NCBI GenBank assembly: GCA_038748775.1
Contig: JBCDIT010000003.1
Location: forward strand, 124,001 to 188,000
Direction: 5' to 3'
DNA from: DAIQNV01 sp038748775
GTDB taxonomy: Bacteria; Planctomycetota; Phycisphaerae; Phycisphaerales; UBA1924
Length of the DNA: 64,000 bases
A model generated the notes under the pieces. It saw nothing but the letters and a program-made list of their open reading frames with translations. It was not told where the DNA came from and searched no databases. Below, piece after piece: positions 44,503 through 54,425 of this stretch. Made by a program: the position numbers and the translations under genes. Numbering within the stretch: position 1 is the stretch's first letter; each line of letters opens with the position of its first letter.

Positions 44503-46809
44503 TCAGCCGATGTCAGCCCGAGTTGGTGCGTTCCGTACCGCCCTGAGCACAACGAGCGTCACGTCGTCTTCCTGCGGTCGCCCGGCTCTGTGTGACTGAA
44601 GTGCTTTCTCTATCTCGGCTTGGAGCATTTCCATCGGCGCCGCGGCGTTGTCGCGCACGATCTCTCGGAGCCGGTCCTTCCCAAAGAGCTCGCCGGATGC
44701 GTCGCGGGTCTCCCAGATCCCGTCGGTGCCGAGCAGCAGCACCTGCCCCTCGACCAACGACGATCTCGAGTTCGAGCGGAAGGTCCACTGGTTCTCAATA
44801 CCCAGTGGAATGTCTTGACCCTTGAGATCTTCAAACTGGTCTGACGCAGGGTCATAGAGCATCCCAGGTTCGTGCCCGGCGGAGACCCACGTGAGATCCC
44901 CGCTCTCGCGGTCGATCTCGAGCACGAACAGGGTCATGAAGCGCCCGTCGAGGCTGTCGAGGAAGAGCTGTTCGTTCATCGCCGCGGCGACCTCGGAGAG
45001 CTCTTCATCGATAACCGCGCGGGAGCGGAGGATGGCACGGGCCGAGGCCATCACGAGAGCCGCGGCGATGCCGTGTCCGGTGACGTCACCGACGGCGACC
45101 ACCGTCCGTGCTCGCCGGTGTCCGTTGAGGGGCACGAAATCGAAGTAGTCCCCTCCGGTTTCATCGCAGTAGATGCTCTTCGCGATGACCTCGAGCCCCG
45201 GGAGCTCGGGAGGGCAACTCGGGAGCAGGTGCTGCTGGACCTGCTGGGCGACAGAGATCGACTCGCGGAGCCGCATGCGGTCGGCGAGCTGAGGCACCAT
45301 GTCGTTGAACGTCTGGCCGAGACGCTCGATCTCGTCGCCGGTCCTGACCTCGGCGCGCGCCTCGAAATCCCCAGCGGCGATTCGTTCGGCAACGCCTCTG
45401 AGTTCGAGGAGCGGACGGATAAGCCTGCGCGACGCGAGCAACCCGAGCGCGATCGCGACGACACTCACGCCCAGGGCGATCATCGCGGTCGTCCGCAACC
45501 GCTCACGCGTGATGATGTTGATGTCTTTCCGGAGGGCATCGGCTTCGCGATCGAGGATGTCTCGCGGGACATCGATGGTGAGAAACGTGTCTCCGTCGAT
45601 GCGCCCCCACGCCCAGACACGATCGAGGTCTCTGTTGACGAACGGACGCGCGCCGACGTCGTTCGTGAGCATTGCCGCGACGAGGTTCTTGACGCCTTGG
45701 GCGCCTGGACCATCGGCGAAGATGCGATCGATATCGAGCAGTTCGGGCGTGCTGGGGGCCACCGTCGGCAACGCGGCTCCCTGGGGGTTCGGTGCGCCGG
45801 CGACGCTTGGATCATCGGTCGGCAGGCGCTCGGCGATGACCATGAGGCCGCCCTCGGCGATCAGGCGACGGTCGGTTTCGGTGACCCCGCCGGTACGCAG
45901 GCGGATCTTGTCCTCAAGCTCGGCTCGCTCTTGATCGGTCGTCCCCGGCGGAATCGGGACAACCAGCTTGGTGGCGGTGCGTCGCTCAATCGCGGCCGGG
46001 GCGGTGAGATCGATGAGGACCGATTCGATCGGGATATCCACCGCGACGACGCCGATCGGCCGACCGTTCGCATCACGGAGCGGGATCGCCCCGGTCATCA
46101 CGACGCGGTTGCTCACCGGATCGATCGCGAGACGGTTCCAGAGCACCGGCCCCTCGGCGTCGGCCAGTCGATCGGGAACGTCGGCGAACCGCATCGCGGC
46201 GCGGTACCAGGGCGTCTTCCGGGCGTCGAACGCCTCCGGGAACACGTCGAGACCGGGATACACCGCGAGGAGCCCGCTCTCGAAGGCGACGTACCGAAGT
46301 CCGAACGAACCGACGAACGCCGGGTCGCTCGCGTCAAGGCTCCGGAACGTGCGTCCGATCGAGGCGAGCGCTCTTGCTTGTCGAGCCGCGGTTTCGAGAT
46401 CCGACTCCGGGGCGACATGGAACACGACCTCTTCAGAGACGGACGTTCCGGGAAAGAGATCGCCGTAGCGGTCGATCAATGCGTCGGGATTTCGCCCTGT
46501 CTCGCCGCTGTCGTCAGACGGAACCGGCGCCTCGGCCAGCGCATCGCCCTCGATGAGGACCCGCGCGCCGTCGGCGATCGCGATGATTGTGAGTTCGGCC
46601 CCCCACTTGTTTCCAGAGATGATGCGTCGATAGCTGTTGACAAGGCCTTCGAGTTCGCGTTCACCCCGGAGTTGGAGGTTGTCGCGGGTCGTCGCGCTCA
46701 CGCCCTCGGCGAGACGCTTGGTCTCGACCAGTGTGAACAGCGCGTTGAGACCCATCGCCCCGAGCACGACGCCCAGCAGGAGTACCAGCAGCTTGGTACG
46801 GATCGACAC
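44503..46809 (-). CDS. PP2C-type (RsbU/SpoIIE) phosphatase with cache-like sensor and HAMP
   Basis: 768 residues. Membrane helix 1 (about 6-28), a large extracytoplasmic sensor (about 30-440) of the dCache type, and helix 2 with the following HAMP (LIRPLLELRGVAERIAAGDF ... GDEIERLGQTFNDMV). The C-terminal phosphatase has the metal-site motifs GGDYFDF, GDVTGHGIAAAL, GTDGIWETRD and EDDVTLVV. Such proteins control partner-switching sigma regulation. It is divergent from the FHA/PP2C gene, sharing a 213-bp upstream region that contains a TATACT box (46891-46896). Confidence 0.92.
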   Translation of the reverse strand: MSIRTKLLVLLLGVVLGAMGLNALFTLVETKRLAEGVSATTRDNLQLRGERELEGLVNSYRRIISGNKWGAELTIIAIADGARVLIEGDALAEAPVPSDDSGETGRNPDALIDRYGDLFPGTSVSEEVVFHVAPESDLETAARQARALASIGRTFRSLDASDPAFVGSFGLRYVAFESGLLAVYPGLDVFPEAFDARKTPWYRAAMRFADVPDRLADAEGPVLWNRLAIDPVSNRVVMTGAIPLRDANGRPIGVVAVDIPIESVLIDLTAPAAIERRTATKLVVPIPPGTTDQERAELEDKIRLRTGGVTETDRRLIAEGGLMVIAERLPTDDPSVAGAPNPQGAALPTVAPSTPELLDIDRIFADGPGAQGVKNLVAAMLTNDVGARPFVNRDLDRVWAWGRIDGDTFLTIDVPRDILDREADALRKDINIITRERLRTTAMIALGVSVVAIALGLLASRRLIRPLLELRGVAERIAAGDFEARAEVRTGDEIERLGQTFNDMVPQLADRMRLRESISVAQQVQQHLLPSCPPELPGLEVIAKSIYCDETGGDYFDFVPLNGHRRARTVVAVGDVTGHGIAAALVMASARAILRSRAVIDEELSEVAAAMNEQLFLDSLDGRFMTLFVLEIDRESGDLTWVSAGHEPGMLYDPASDQFEDLKGQDIPLGIENQWTFRSNSRSSLVEGQVLLLGTDGIWETRDASGELFGKDRLREIVRDNAAAPMEMLQAEIEKALQSHRAGRPQEDDVTLVVLRAVRNAPTRADIG

Positions 46810-47022
46810 GCCGTGCTCGGATACATGGCCACGACCCCACCGGTCGCCCAGCCGCTCAGCGCGATTACCCGGGAGCGGTCACTCGTGGAGTATACTTGGC
46901 ACCCGCTGGTTGGTAACTCTTTGCGTGAGGCTCGGCGCGCTCCGCCGCGGCGCGCAACCTGAATCGGCGGACGTGTTTGCGCGTCGATCACGGGCCCGAG
47001 CGTCCGGGGGATATGTCTCGAG

Positions 47023-48720
47023 ATGGCGAAAGAGCCGGCTTCCATTCGCTTCGAATCGATCTCAGGGCCACCGATTCCCCCGATAGAGGTGGCGGCACTG
47101 AAGCCGCTCATCTTCGGTCGCTCCGGCGGCTCGGATGTCCAGCTCACGGACAAGACGGTGAGCCGCAAGCACTGCCGCGTTGCTCATCGCGGCGATACGT
47201 GGTTCATCACCGATCTCGCGAGTCGGCACGGGACCTACCTGAACGGGATCCGTCTCGATGCGGAACAGCCCGCCCCGCTCTCCGACGGAGATCTAGTCCG
47301 GCTTGGTCCTTGGACCTTCCGCTTGCGTGCGTCCAACAAGCCCAGCGTGGCGACGCCGACCACGAACGACCTTGCGAGTACGGCGCACCGGGTGCAGCGT
47401 GTCCCGGTGCGCGAGCTTCGGTCGGTGGCTCAGCAGAGGCTCGATCTGCTGATCGAGGCCGCGGCGGGCATCAACTCGGCCAAAGCGCTCCAGACACTCG
47501 CGGATGAAGTGCTCCAAGCGGTCGTCCGAGGGACCGGGTTTGCTCGGGCCGCGTTCATCCGTCAGGTCAGCTCGACCGGCGATGTCGAGGTCATCGGCTA
47601 CCGGGGCCCCGACCCGACGCCCGGGACCGATTCGGTGAACCCGGACGCGCCGACTTCGCACGGCAAGGGGACCGAGTTCGCGGCCGACGGGTTTACGTTC
47701 AGCCGGAGTCTGATCACCGCGGCGAGTGAAGGCGAGATCGTGCGGATGTCGGGCGACTCGGGCGTGAACTACGGCGAGAGCATCATCCGCCTGGGCATCC
47801 ACTCGGCGTTGTGTGCGCCGATCATGCTCGACACCAGCGTCGAAGCGTTCGTGTATCTCGACGCACGCGACAGTGAAGCGAGCGTGCAACAGGACGCCGC
47901 GGCGTTTTGCCAAGCGGTGTGCCGCATGGCGGGGCTGGCGCTCTCGAACCTCAAGCGCGTCGAGATGGCCAAGCACCAGGAGCAGCTCGCGAGCGACCTG
48001 CGCGCCGCGCGCGAAGCCCAGAGGCTCATCATGCCCCCTGCGATGGGCGAGCCCGGGGCGTACAGCTACGCGATGCAGACCAAGCCCGGTCGCGAGGTCG
48101 CTGGCGACCTGTTCGACGTGGTCGAACTCGAACCCGAACGCCCCGACGGCAAGCTCGCGGTTTTCCTGGGCGACGTGACCGGCAAGGGTGTCGGCGCTGC
48201 GTTCCTGATGGCGACGGCCCAGACACACCTTCGGATGTCGCTCAAGCACGAGCACGACCCGGCAAAGGTCGTGACCGAGACCAACCGGTACATCTCCAAG
48301 CGGATCGGCGAGGGGCTGTTCATCTCGCTCTGGCTCGGGATCTTCGACCCGGCGCAGCAGATGCTGAACTTCGTCGACGCTGGGCATGGCCACTGGCTCA
48401 AGGTGCCCTCGGGCGGGAAGCCCGAGGTCGTCGAATGCGAAGGCGGTCTGATCGTCGGCGTCGACGAGGACTTCGAGTACAAGACCGAGACGTCGGCGTT
48501 CGTCAAAGGCGACCGGGTCTGCCTGTTCAGCGACGGTCTCATTGAGCAAGTGAACCGGGACGGCGAGCAGTTCGGTCTCGAACGAACCATCAGCGCGTTG
48601 ACTTCGAGCCACACAGCGCGCGACGACGTGAAGGCGATGGCTCGTGCGGTCCGCGAGCATGCGGAAACCGACGTGCTGGGCGATGACTTCACGGTCGCAA
48701 GCGTTCAGTGGCCCGTCTGA
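47023..48720 (+). CDS. FHA-GAF-PP2C (SpoIIE) phosphatase
   Basis: 565 residues, cytoplasmic. The N-terminal FHA domain (about 25-105) has GRSGGSDVQL, VSRKHC and SRHGTYLNG, which would bind phosphothreonine, for example on a Ser/Thr kinase such as the one encoded nearby. A GAF-type domain (about 145-320) and a coiled-coil linker with LASDLRAAREAQRLIMP precede the phosphatase with AGDLFDVV, GDVTGKGVGAAF, LFSDGLIE and DDFTVASV. No anti-sigma antagonist gene is present in the window. Confidence 0.92.
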   Translation: MAKEPASIRFESISGPPIPPIEVAALKPLIFGRSGGSDVQLTDKTVSRKHCRVAHRGDTWFITDLASRHGTYLNGIRLDAEQPAPLSDGDLVRLGPWTFRLRASNKPSVATPTTNDLASTAHRVQRVPVRELRSVAQQRLDLLIEAAAGINSAKALQTLADEVLQAVVRGTGFARAAFIRQVSSTGDVEVIGYRGPDPTPGTDSVNPDAPTSHGKGTEFAADGFTFSRSLITAASEGEIVRMSGDSGVNYGESIIRLGIHSALCAPIMLDTSVEAFVYLDARDSEASVQQDAAAFCQAVCRMAGLALSNLKRVEMAKHQEQLASDLRAAREAQRLIMPPAMGEPGAYSYAMQTKPGREVAGDLFDVVELEPERPDGKLAVFLGDVTGKGVGAAFLMATAQTHLRMSLKHEHDPAKVVTETNRYISKRIGEGLFISLWLGIFDPAQQMLNFVDAGHGHWLKVPSGGKPEVVECEGGLIVGVDEDFEYKTETSAFVKGDRVCLFSDGLIEQVNRDGEQFGLERTISALTSSHTARDDVKAMARAVREHAETDVLGDDFTVASVQWPV

Positions 48721-48929
48721 CGCGATGCCCCGAGGCTTCCCGGGCGAAACTCTCTCAACATCTTTTTGCGTCGACGGAAGACGGTGCGCCTGAGTAGGTT
48801 GCGCTGCGCCCGACGATCACAATCCCGTCGATCTTGTGATTTGGATTGAAGAACAGCCGCTCTTCTGCTTTACTCATTTACTTTCCCCTGTTTCCTCGTC
48901 GGTCTTTTCTAACAATTTGGAGTCCAGAC

Positions 48930-50333
48930 ATGAAACTGTGCGATATCTCGCTTGTGACGGCTTGTCTCGTAGCTTCCAGTGCTGCCCAACAGCTACCGGT
49001 CCACTACGTCGCACAAGAAAGTGTGTCATCGATCTATAACAACATGAGCGTGACGGCGCTCGTCGAAGCGGCGACGTTCTACGAGATCGATGACCACGTG
49101 ATCAGTTGGAACCAGTACCGTTTTTGGCCAATTAGCGGCGGGCGGTCTGCTGGCTTCCAGCCAATGGGACCCAACTTTGACAACGGTCCTCTCAACGGCC
49201 GCCAGGAGCTGTTCAACCGGCTTGCCGCCGACCCGAGATACCAAGTCATCATTGATGTCAGCACCGGCAACACGATCTCAACCTACAACGGAACCATCGT
49301 GTTCGACATCGAGTATCCCCGTATCGGGCGTCTGTTCCAAGACGCCGGAGGCACCAGTGGTAACCCTTGCGACACAGCCCCAACCCAGCAGGAACTCGCG
49401 AATCTCAAGGGCCGTCTCGACCGCTGCCTCGAGCTCTACCGCGAGTACTTTCCGTTTGCTTCGATGGGCCTTTACGGCGCCCCCATCCCGAATGCGCAAG
49501 GCGTAAACAACAACAACATGTACTCGCTCCTGGGGGTTCCGGGTGGCGCTGCATCATCGTGTAAGGCAGATCCGAGCAAGCCCCTGTTCAACGCAATCGA
49601 TGAGGGCCTCTTCGACGGCTTCGACGTGATCGTCCCGGTGCTATATCCCCGGGTGAAGACCGGATGCGACCTGACGAATCCAGGCAACTACACAAACAAC
49701 GGTAAGTCTTACAAGACCGCCCAACTCGGACTGGAGATCGCGAAGGACGTTCAGTCGCGGGTCAACACCCGGCCCACGGCGAACGGGCTCTCGGTGCTCC
49801 CGTTCCTCGCCTTCGAGTTTCAAGGCGGAGGGTGCAGCGTGCCTTCGCTGCTTGCCGTGGATCCAGACCTGAGCCTGACCGCTGGCCCGAAGGCAGAATT
49901 GCTCCATGGCACCGTTCCGGCGACGGTTATCGCATCGGCAAGTGACGGCCTCTCGGTTGGCACGCGGACGGGCCACCAGTTTCTCTCAGACGGCACGTGG
50001 GACACCGACTTCAGTGACAATGTCGTCGGCTATGCGTACTGGGAAGCGGGGCCGAGCGACCCGATGGACCCGACGACGGGCGCGTCGTACTCGGACTGGC
50101 TGTCGCATCTGGACGACGCGATGGATCTTGCATGCCGGAAGGCGGATGTTGACGATGACGGTGACGTCGATAGCGACGACACGCTTGAATACTTGAATCT
50201 TCTCGCAACCGCGTTCACCGACCTGCGGCACTTGGACCAAGACGGCAACGGTCTCGTAGAGCCAGCCGACTACCAGGCATTGCTTGACAACATCACCGAT
50301 TGCACCGGCACCGCGGTGCCGGTGAGTCCCTGA
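48930..50333 (+). CDS. Secreted TIM-barrel-like protein with dockerin-type C-terminus
   Basis: 467 residues from ATG 48930 (GGAG seven bases upstream); a longer frame begins at 48846 but the signal peptide (MKLCDISLVTACLVASSAAQ) fixes this start. The body shows barrel-like strand-helix segments: GTIVFDIEYPRIGRL, LYREYFPFASMGLYGAP, GFDVIVPVLYPR, LSVLPFLAFEF, and NVVGYAYWEAGPSDP. It could be a glycosidase-like fold, but no family is assigned. The tail has two calcium loops (DVDDDGDVDSDDT and DQDGNGLVEPADY), a dockerin-like pair. Confidence 0.72.
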   Translation: MKLCDISLVTACLVASSAAQQLPVHYVAQESVSSIYNNMSVTALVEAATFYEIDDHVISWNQYRFWPISGGRSAGFQPMGPNFDNGPLNGRQELFNRLAADPRYQVIIDVSTGNTISTYNGTIVFDIEYPRIGRLFQDAGGTSGNPCDTAPTQQELANLKGRLDRCLELYREYFPFASMGLYGAPIPNAQGVNNNNMYSLLGVPGGAASSCKADPSKPLFNAIDEGLFDGFDVIVPVLYPRVKTGCDLTNPGNYTNNGKSYKTAQLGLEIAKDVQSRVNTRPTANGLSVLPFLAFEFQGGGCSVPSLLAVDPDLSLTAGPKAELLHGTVPATVIASASDGLSVGTRTGHQFLSDGTWDTDFSDNVVGYAYWEAGPSDPMDPTTGASYSDWLSHLDDAMDLACRKADVDDDGDVDSDDTLEYLNLLATAFTDLRHLDQDGNGLVEPADYQALLDNITDCTGTAVPVSP

Positions 50334-50369
50334 GTGCGATCCGAACGAGCGTTCGACTGCTCTCCGGAT

Positions 50370-52775
50370 CTACGGGCAGATCAGTTGTATGAACTCGTGC
50401 GGGAGCAGACGCTCGCCTCGCGATACGGCCTGCTGAAAGAGCACCGTGGACGGGGTCAACGCGGGGAGCGCGTTGACTTCGATGAGGCTGATCTCTCCGG
50501 TCTCCCGATGCATGAATGCGTCGAGTCTGGCATAACCGGCGATGCCCAGGGCTCCGGCGAGGCGGGCGAGCGTCTCCCGGGCACGATCGATCGCTTCGGG
50601 CGTTGTCTTGCCCTGGGGGGGCGTCGGGGGTGGGGTGAAGTTCACGCCGGTCCCGCCCATGAACTTCTCTTCGGCGGTCAGGACACCTTGATTCGCGACG
50701 GTGATGCTCGGACCCATGCACTCGAGCGTCCCGTCGACCTGGATCACGCCCGCGGTCACCTCGATCCATCCGGTGTCGACGGTCTGACCCCAAAGGATCG
50801 TTCCGGAATCGTCGAACCCGAGGCTGTCGGTCGCGAGAAACGCCTCGACCATGAAGCGCTCCGCACCGACGGGCATCGCGATGACCTGCTCGTCTGCGTG
50901 ACGAGAAAAAGCCTCACCGGTGAGAGCGCGTGTGCCTTCGCGGATCGCCTGGGCATAGGCCCAGAGTTCACTCGGTTCGCTCAGGATGGCGACGCCTGTG
51001 GAGCAACCGTCAGACGCTGGCTTGATGACCATCGGCGACGCACCGATGTCATCAAGGAGACCCTGCCAGAGCTCGGTTGGTGTCGTCTGTGCGAGCCGAT
51101 CAGCCGTGACCTCGACGGCGGTGCGGCCGACGACCCCCGGGAGGCCGGCTTGGGCAACGGCCTTTGCCGTCGCGAGCTTATCGATGCACAACCTGCACGC
51201 GGCGGCCGAAGGCCCATTGTGGTCGATGCCTCGTTCTTCGAGCATCTCCTGGATGGTCCCGTCTTCGCCGATCCCGCCGTGGAGACCGAGGAAGACGGGT
51301 GCTCGGTCGTCGAGGAACCGTGCGAGTGGCATCGGCGATCCACATTCGAGATCGATGCGGGGAGAGCCGAGCCCGAGACGCGTTCGGACGTCGCGGCGGA
51401 CGCTGGCGGCGCGTTCGCGCGCAGAGTCATCGCTGGCGATGACGTCCTCGATTTCTTCGACGCTGTGTCGGAGCGACGCGGCGTAGCTGAGCTTGGTCAC
51501 GCGGTGCTGGGTATCGAGGAAGTACGGAGTCGGCTGGGTCTTCTCACCCGATCGGAGCTTGAGCCAGGCGTTGACCCCGCTCAATACCGAGACCTGGCGC
51601 TCGGACGACGCCCCGCCGAAGAGGACCCGCACCGGGCGGCCAGCGTGCTCCGGAGGCGACGCTTGGGTGAGCGTCCCGGCCTCGGAGCGGCGCAACGCTG
51701 CGTTCGCGACGCACTCGAGCAGATCGCGATGGGAAAGCCCAGCTTCGGCCGCGGCGATGAAGACGATGCTGTTCTGCTCGATGCCCGGGGTTGGGTTCAC
51801 GTCTGAGATGACGAGCCGGCCCTCGTCGGTGCGCCAGCAGTCGATGCGGGCGAAGTCGCGGAGCCCGAGCGCCTTGAACACGTCATCGGCGAGTCGCCGC
51901 ATGTCGGCGATGCCTTCGGGCGTCAGGCGGGGCGGGCAATGCAAGCGGACATGGTCCGAGGGCATGTACTTCTCGCGGAAGGAGAAGACCTCGTCGGTGA
52001 GCGTTGTGCTCTTGCGCTCGATCTCGATCGGGGCGAGCGCGACCGGCCCGCCGGTGGCCTCGACGAGCGGAACGGAGAACTCGGTGCCGGTCATGAACGG
52101 CTGGACGAGCCATTGACCGCTGTCTTTGTCGAGCGATCGGGCGATATCGGCGATCGTGTCCGCGACCGAGCGACCCGATCGGCGCAGTGCACGTACGCCG
52201 ATGCTCGATCCGCCTCGCGCTGGCTTGACGATGAACCTCTCAGCATTCTCGAAAGCGGCGCGGTCTTCCGCTCGCGGCGCAGCGGGCTCGAACGACGTGA
52301 TCACGACGGTGGGAATCGTCGGGAGCGACGCGGCTTCCAACGCGTCGCGGCACAACGCCTTGTCGTACGCGTGCTCGGCGTTTGCCGGTGTGGACCCGAC
52401 AAAGCAACACCCGAGAGCCTCAAGCCGAGAGGCGAGTTGCCCGTCTTCACCGAATGCGCCGTGGATAACCGGAAAGACGACATCGACGCTGGCGCACGCC
52501 TCCGCGAACGCTTGGTACGACAGCGGTTCAAGGGTGTCGTGCCTCTTGAAGTCAAAGTCGAGCGGCGTGTTGGAGTAGAGCTGGCCCGGCTCGACCCCGA
52601 AGAGCCCGAGCTCTTCATCGACATAGACGATGCGCTCGACGCCGACGCGGCCGCCCCGCAGGTGGTCGAGCGCAGACCTCGCGGAGTTGAGCGAGATGCC
52701 CCGCTCGGGTGAGGGGCCTCCGCAGATGATGAGGACTGATCGCTCGTTCACGCGAATCGCTCCGGCTGAGATCAC
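50370..52775 (-). CDS. ddl: Tandem (fused) D-alanine-D-alanine-ligase-like protein
   Basis: 801 residues, about twice the normal Ddl length. The N-terminal half (1-375) and C-terminal half (about 385-801) each contain a complete Ddl layout. Half 1: GGPSPERGISLNSARS, VIHGAFGEDGQLASRLEALG, RFIVKPARGGSSIGV, DVNPTPGIEQNS. Half 2: FGGASSERQVSVLSG, GLHGGIGEDGTIQEMLEERG, VIKPASDGCSTGVA, EVNALPALTPS. ATP-grasp motifs are intact in both; the second lacks the Gly of the usual NxLPG segment. It starts with GTG overlapping the upp stop (GTGA), so it is coupled to upp. Role: peptidoglycan dipeptide or a related ligation. Confidence 0.88.
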   Translation of the reverse strand: MISAGAIRVNERSVLIICGGPSPERGISLNSARSALDHLRGGRVGVERIVYVDEELGLFGVEPGQLYSNTPLDFDFKRHDTLEPLSYQAFAEACASVDVVFPVIHGAFGEDGQLASRLEALGCCFVGSTPANAEHAYDKALCRDALEAASLPTIPTVVITSFEPAAPRAEDRAAFENAERFIVKPARGGSSIGVRALRRSGRSVADTIADIARSLDKDSGQWLVQPFMTGTEFSVPLVEATGGPVALAPIEIERKSTTLTDEVFSFREKYMPSDHVRLHCPPRLTPEGIADMRRLADDVFKALGLRDFARIDCWRTDEGRLVISDVNPTPGIEQNSIVFIAAAEAGLSHRDLLECVANAALRRSEAGTLTQASPPEHAGRPVRVLFGGASSERQVSVLSGVNAWLKLRSGEKTQPTPYFLDTQHRVTKLSYAASLRHSVEEIEDVIASDDSARERAASVRRDVRTRLGLGSPRIDLECGSPMPLARFLDDRAPVFLGLHGGIGEDGTIQEMLEERGIDHNGPSAAACRLCIDKLATAKAVAQAGLPGVVGRTAVEVTADRLAQTTPTELWQGLLDDIGASPMVIKPASDGCSTGVAILSEPSELWAYAQAIREGTRALTGEAFSRHADEQVIAMPVGAERFMVEAFLATDSLGFDDSGTILWGQTVDTGWIEVTAGVIQVDGTLECMGPSITVANQGVLTAEEKFMGGTGVNFTPPPTPPQGKTTPEAIDRARETLARLAGALGIAGYARLDAFMHRETGEISLIEVNALPALTPSTVLFQQAVSRGERLLPHEFIQLICP

Positions 52776-53419
52776 GTGGTCCCGAAGAGACGGTCGCCGG
52801 CGTCGCCCAGACCGGGGACGATGTAGCCCTTGTCGTTGAGCTCGCGATCAAGCGACGCGGCGTAGATCGTCACTCCCGGCGCCGCCTCGGCCAACTTCTG
52901 AACACCCTCCGGGCTCGCGACGATGCAGAGCATGCGGACGTCTCGGGCGCCGGCCTGCTTGATCATCTCGATCGCGGCAAGGGCCGACCCCCCGGTCGCG
53001 AGCATCGGATCGACCAGAACGACGGGCCCGGCGTCGAGATCACTCGGGAGTTTGTTCAGGTACGCCTTGGGCTGGAGCGTCTGTTCGTCTCGGGCGAGCC
53101 CGAGGTGCCCGACGCGGGCCTCGGGCATGAGATCGAGGATTCCGTCGGTCATACCAAGCCCGGCGCGGAGCACCGGGACCAGCGTGACGGTCGCGGCGAG
53201 GCGGCGCCCGGTGAACGGCTCGATGGGCGTCTGGACCTCGACTTCTTCAGTGCGGAAAGAGCGGGTTGCCTCGTACACCATGAGACCCGCAATCTGGGCC
53301 ATCAGCGCTCGGAACGCCCGGTGCCCGGTGTCGCGGTCACGGATGTGGGTGAGCTTGTGGAGGATCAGGGGGTGGTCGAAGAGGACGAGGTTGGGGTGCT
53401 CGTCTGTGCGGGTACTCAT
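52772..53419 (-). CDS. upp: Uracil phosphoribosyltransferase
   Basis: 215 residues. Converts uracil plus PRPP to UMP. The PRPP loop LVDPMLATGGSALAA and the C-terminal PGLGDAGDRLFGT (uracil-binding) are diagnostic, as is the N-terminal LVLFDHPLILHKLTHIRD. It is divergent from the cytosine deaminase gene at 53461, with only 41 bp between starts, and its stop overlaps the downstream tandem-ligase start. Confidence 0.96.
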   Translation of the reverse strand: MSTRTDEHPNLVLFDHPLILHKLTHIRDRDTGHRAFRALMAQIAGLMVYEATRSFRTEEVEVQTPIEPFTGRRLAATVTLVPVLRAGLGMTDGILDLMPEARVGHLGLARDEQTLQPKAYLNKLPSDLDAGPVVLVDPMLATGGSALAAIEMIKQAGARDVRMLCIVASPEGVQKLAEAAPGVTIYAASLDRELNDKGYIVPGLGDAGDRLFGTT

Positions 53420-53460
53420 GAACTGAGCGTACCCCGGACGCGCGAGCGCATACTGGAGCG

Positions 53461-53925
53461 ATGACGATGACGGACCACGACCGGGCCGCGCTCGATGCGG
53501 CGATCGCTCAGGCCGAGAAATCGCTCTCTGAGGGTGGCATCCCGATCGGGGCGGCCCTCGTGACGCCTGGCGGCGAGATCATTGCGGCGAGCCACAACAA
53601 GCGGGTGCAAGACGGAGACACCACGGCCCACGGCGAGATGAGCTGCCTGCGGTCCGCGGGGCGCCGGCGCGACTGGCACGAGTTGACGATGGCGACGACG
53701 CTGAGTCCCTGCGCGATGTGCTCCGGGGCGGCGGTGCTCCACCGGATCCCGAGGATCGTGATCGGGGAAAACCGGACGTTTCAGGGCCGCGAGGACTGGC
53801 TGAAGGCTGAGCAGGTCGAGTTGGTCATCGCCGATGATCCCCGGTGCATCGAGCTGATGCGGGAGTTCATCGCCTCGAACCCGGAACTGTGGGACGAAGA
53901 CATCGCCGTGCCGCCCGAGGGTTGA
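53461..53925 (+). CDS. Cytosine deaminase (yeast FCY1-like)
   Basis: 154 residues. The zinc motifs are HGEMS (proton shuttle Glu) and SPCAMCSGA (two Cys). The downstream string IPRIVIGENRTFQGREDWL and the C-terminal RCIELMREFIASNPELWDED closely follow the yeast cytosine deaminase sequence, more than the tRNA-adenosine or guanine deaminases. The product uracil would be used by the divergently encoded Upp. Start ATG ATG at 53461; the shared 41-bp promoter region is consistent with common control. Confidence 0.85.
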   Translation: MTMTDHDRAALDAAIAQAEKSLSEGGIPIGAALVTPGGEIIAASHNKRVQDGDTTAHGEMSCLRSAGRRRDWHELTMATTLSPCAMCSGAAVLHRIPRIVIGENRTFQGREDWLKAEQVELVIADDPRCIELMREFIASNPELWDEDIAVPPEG

Positions 53926-53927
53926 TA

Positions 53928-54212
53928 TCAGGCGGCCTGACGAACGGCGCCGCGGTCTTCCCAGGTCCCGGCGAACCAACGCCGCCCCGGGAATCTCGCG
54001 TCGAGCATCTCGATCAGTTCGGCAGCGAGTCCGTCGGACGGGAATTCGATCACCCCGATCGGGCGGTCTGCGGCGATCCAACCGATGGCGAGACCCGAGC
54101 TTTCGAAGCCTGGCTCGGGCCACGAATCGTGGAGTTGGGCCGAATCGTCGATCCACCAGCGTGTGGCGACGGGCAGCCTGCCGTTGTGCTCAGTATTTGA
54201 TCGGTGCATCAT
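53928..54212 (-). CDS. Hypothetical protein (94 aa)
   Basis: Starts at an ATGATG pair with AAGGA upstream. No signal peptide or membrane helix. The sequence has WWIDDSAQLHD, GLAIGWIAADRPIGVIEFP and ELIEMLDARFPGRRW; it looks like a small globular alpha/beta protein. The stop is 3 bp from the convergent deaminase stop. Family unknown. The following 290 bp (54213-54502) contain no gene that I can support. Confidence 0.55.
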   Translation of the reverse strand: MMHRSNTEHNGRLPVATRWWIDDSAQLHDSWPEPGFESSGLAIGWIAADRPIGVIEFPSDGLAAELIEMLDARFPGRRWFAGTWEDRGAVRQAA

Positions 54213-54425
54213 CGTCGTCGTCCTTCAGTCGTCGAATCGGTTCTCGGGGCCTGCAAGTCGAGTCGCGACCTGGTTACCGCTGCTGCCTGGGATGTCGCGA
54301 CCGGCGCAACCGACATCGCTGGCTCAACTCGCACGCCTGGCATCCTGGTTTGGGCGAGGCACGGCTGTCTCGGGCGAAGGCGCGGGCCGGAACGCCCGAA
54401 GGGACGATCCGCGTGGCGTTGGGGC

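Noticed and set aside
44872..46962. Long plus-strand frame opposite the HAMP/PP2C gene
   Set aside because: Shadow of the phosphatase gene; no domain features.
46810..47022. Defined promoters in the divergent phosphatase region
   Set aside because: Only a TATACT box at 46891 is convincing; no matching -35 at correct spacing was found, so no promoter feature was called.
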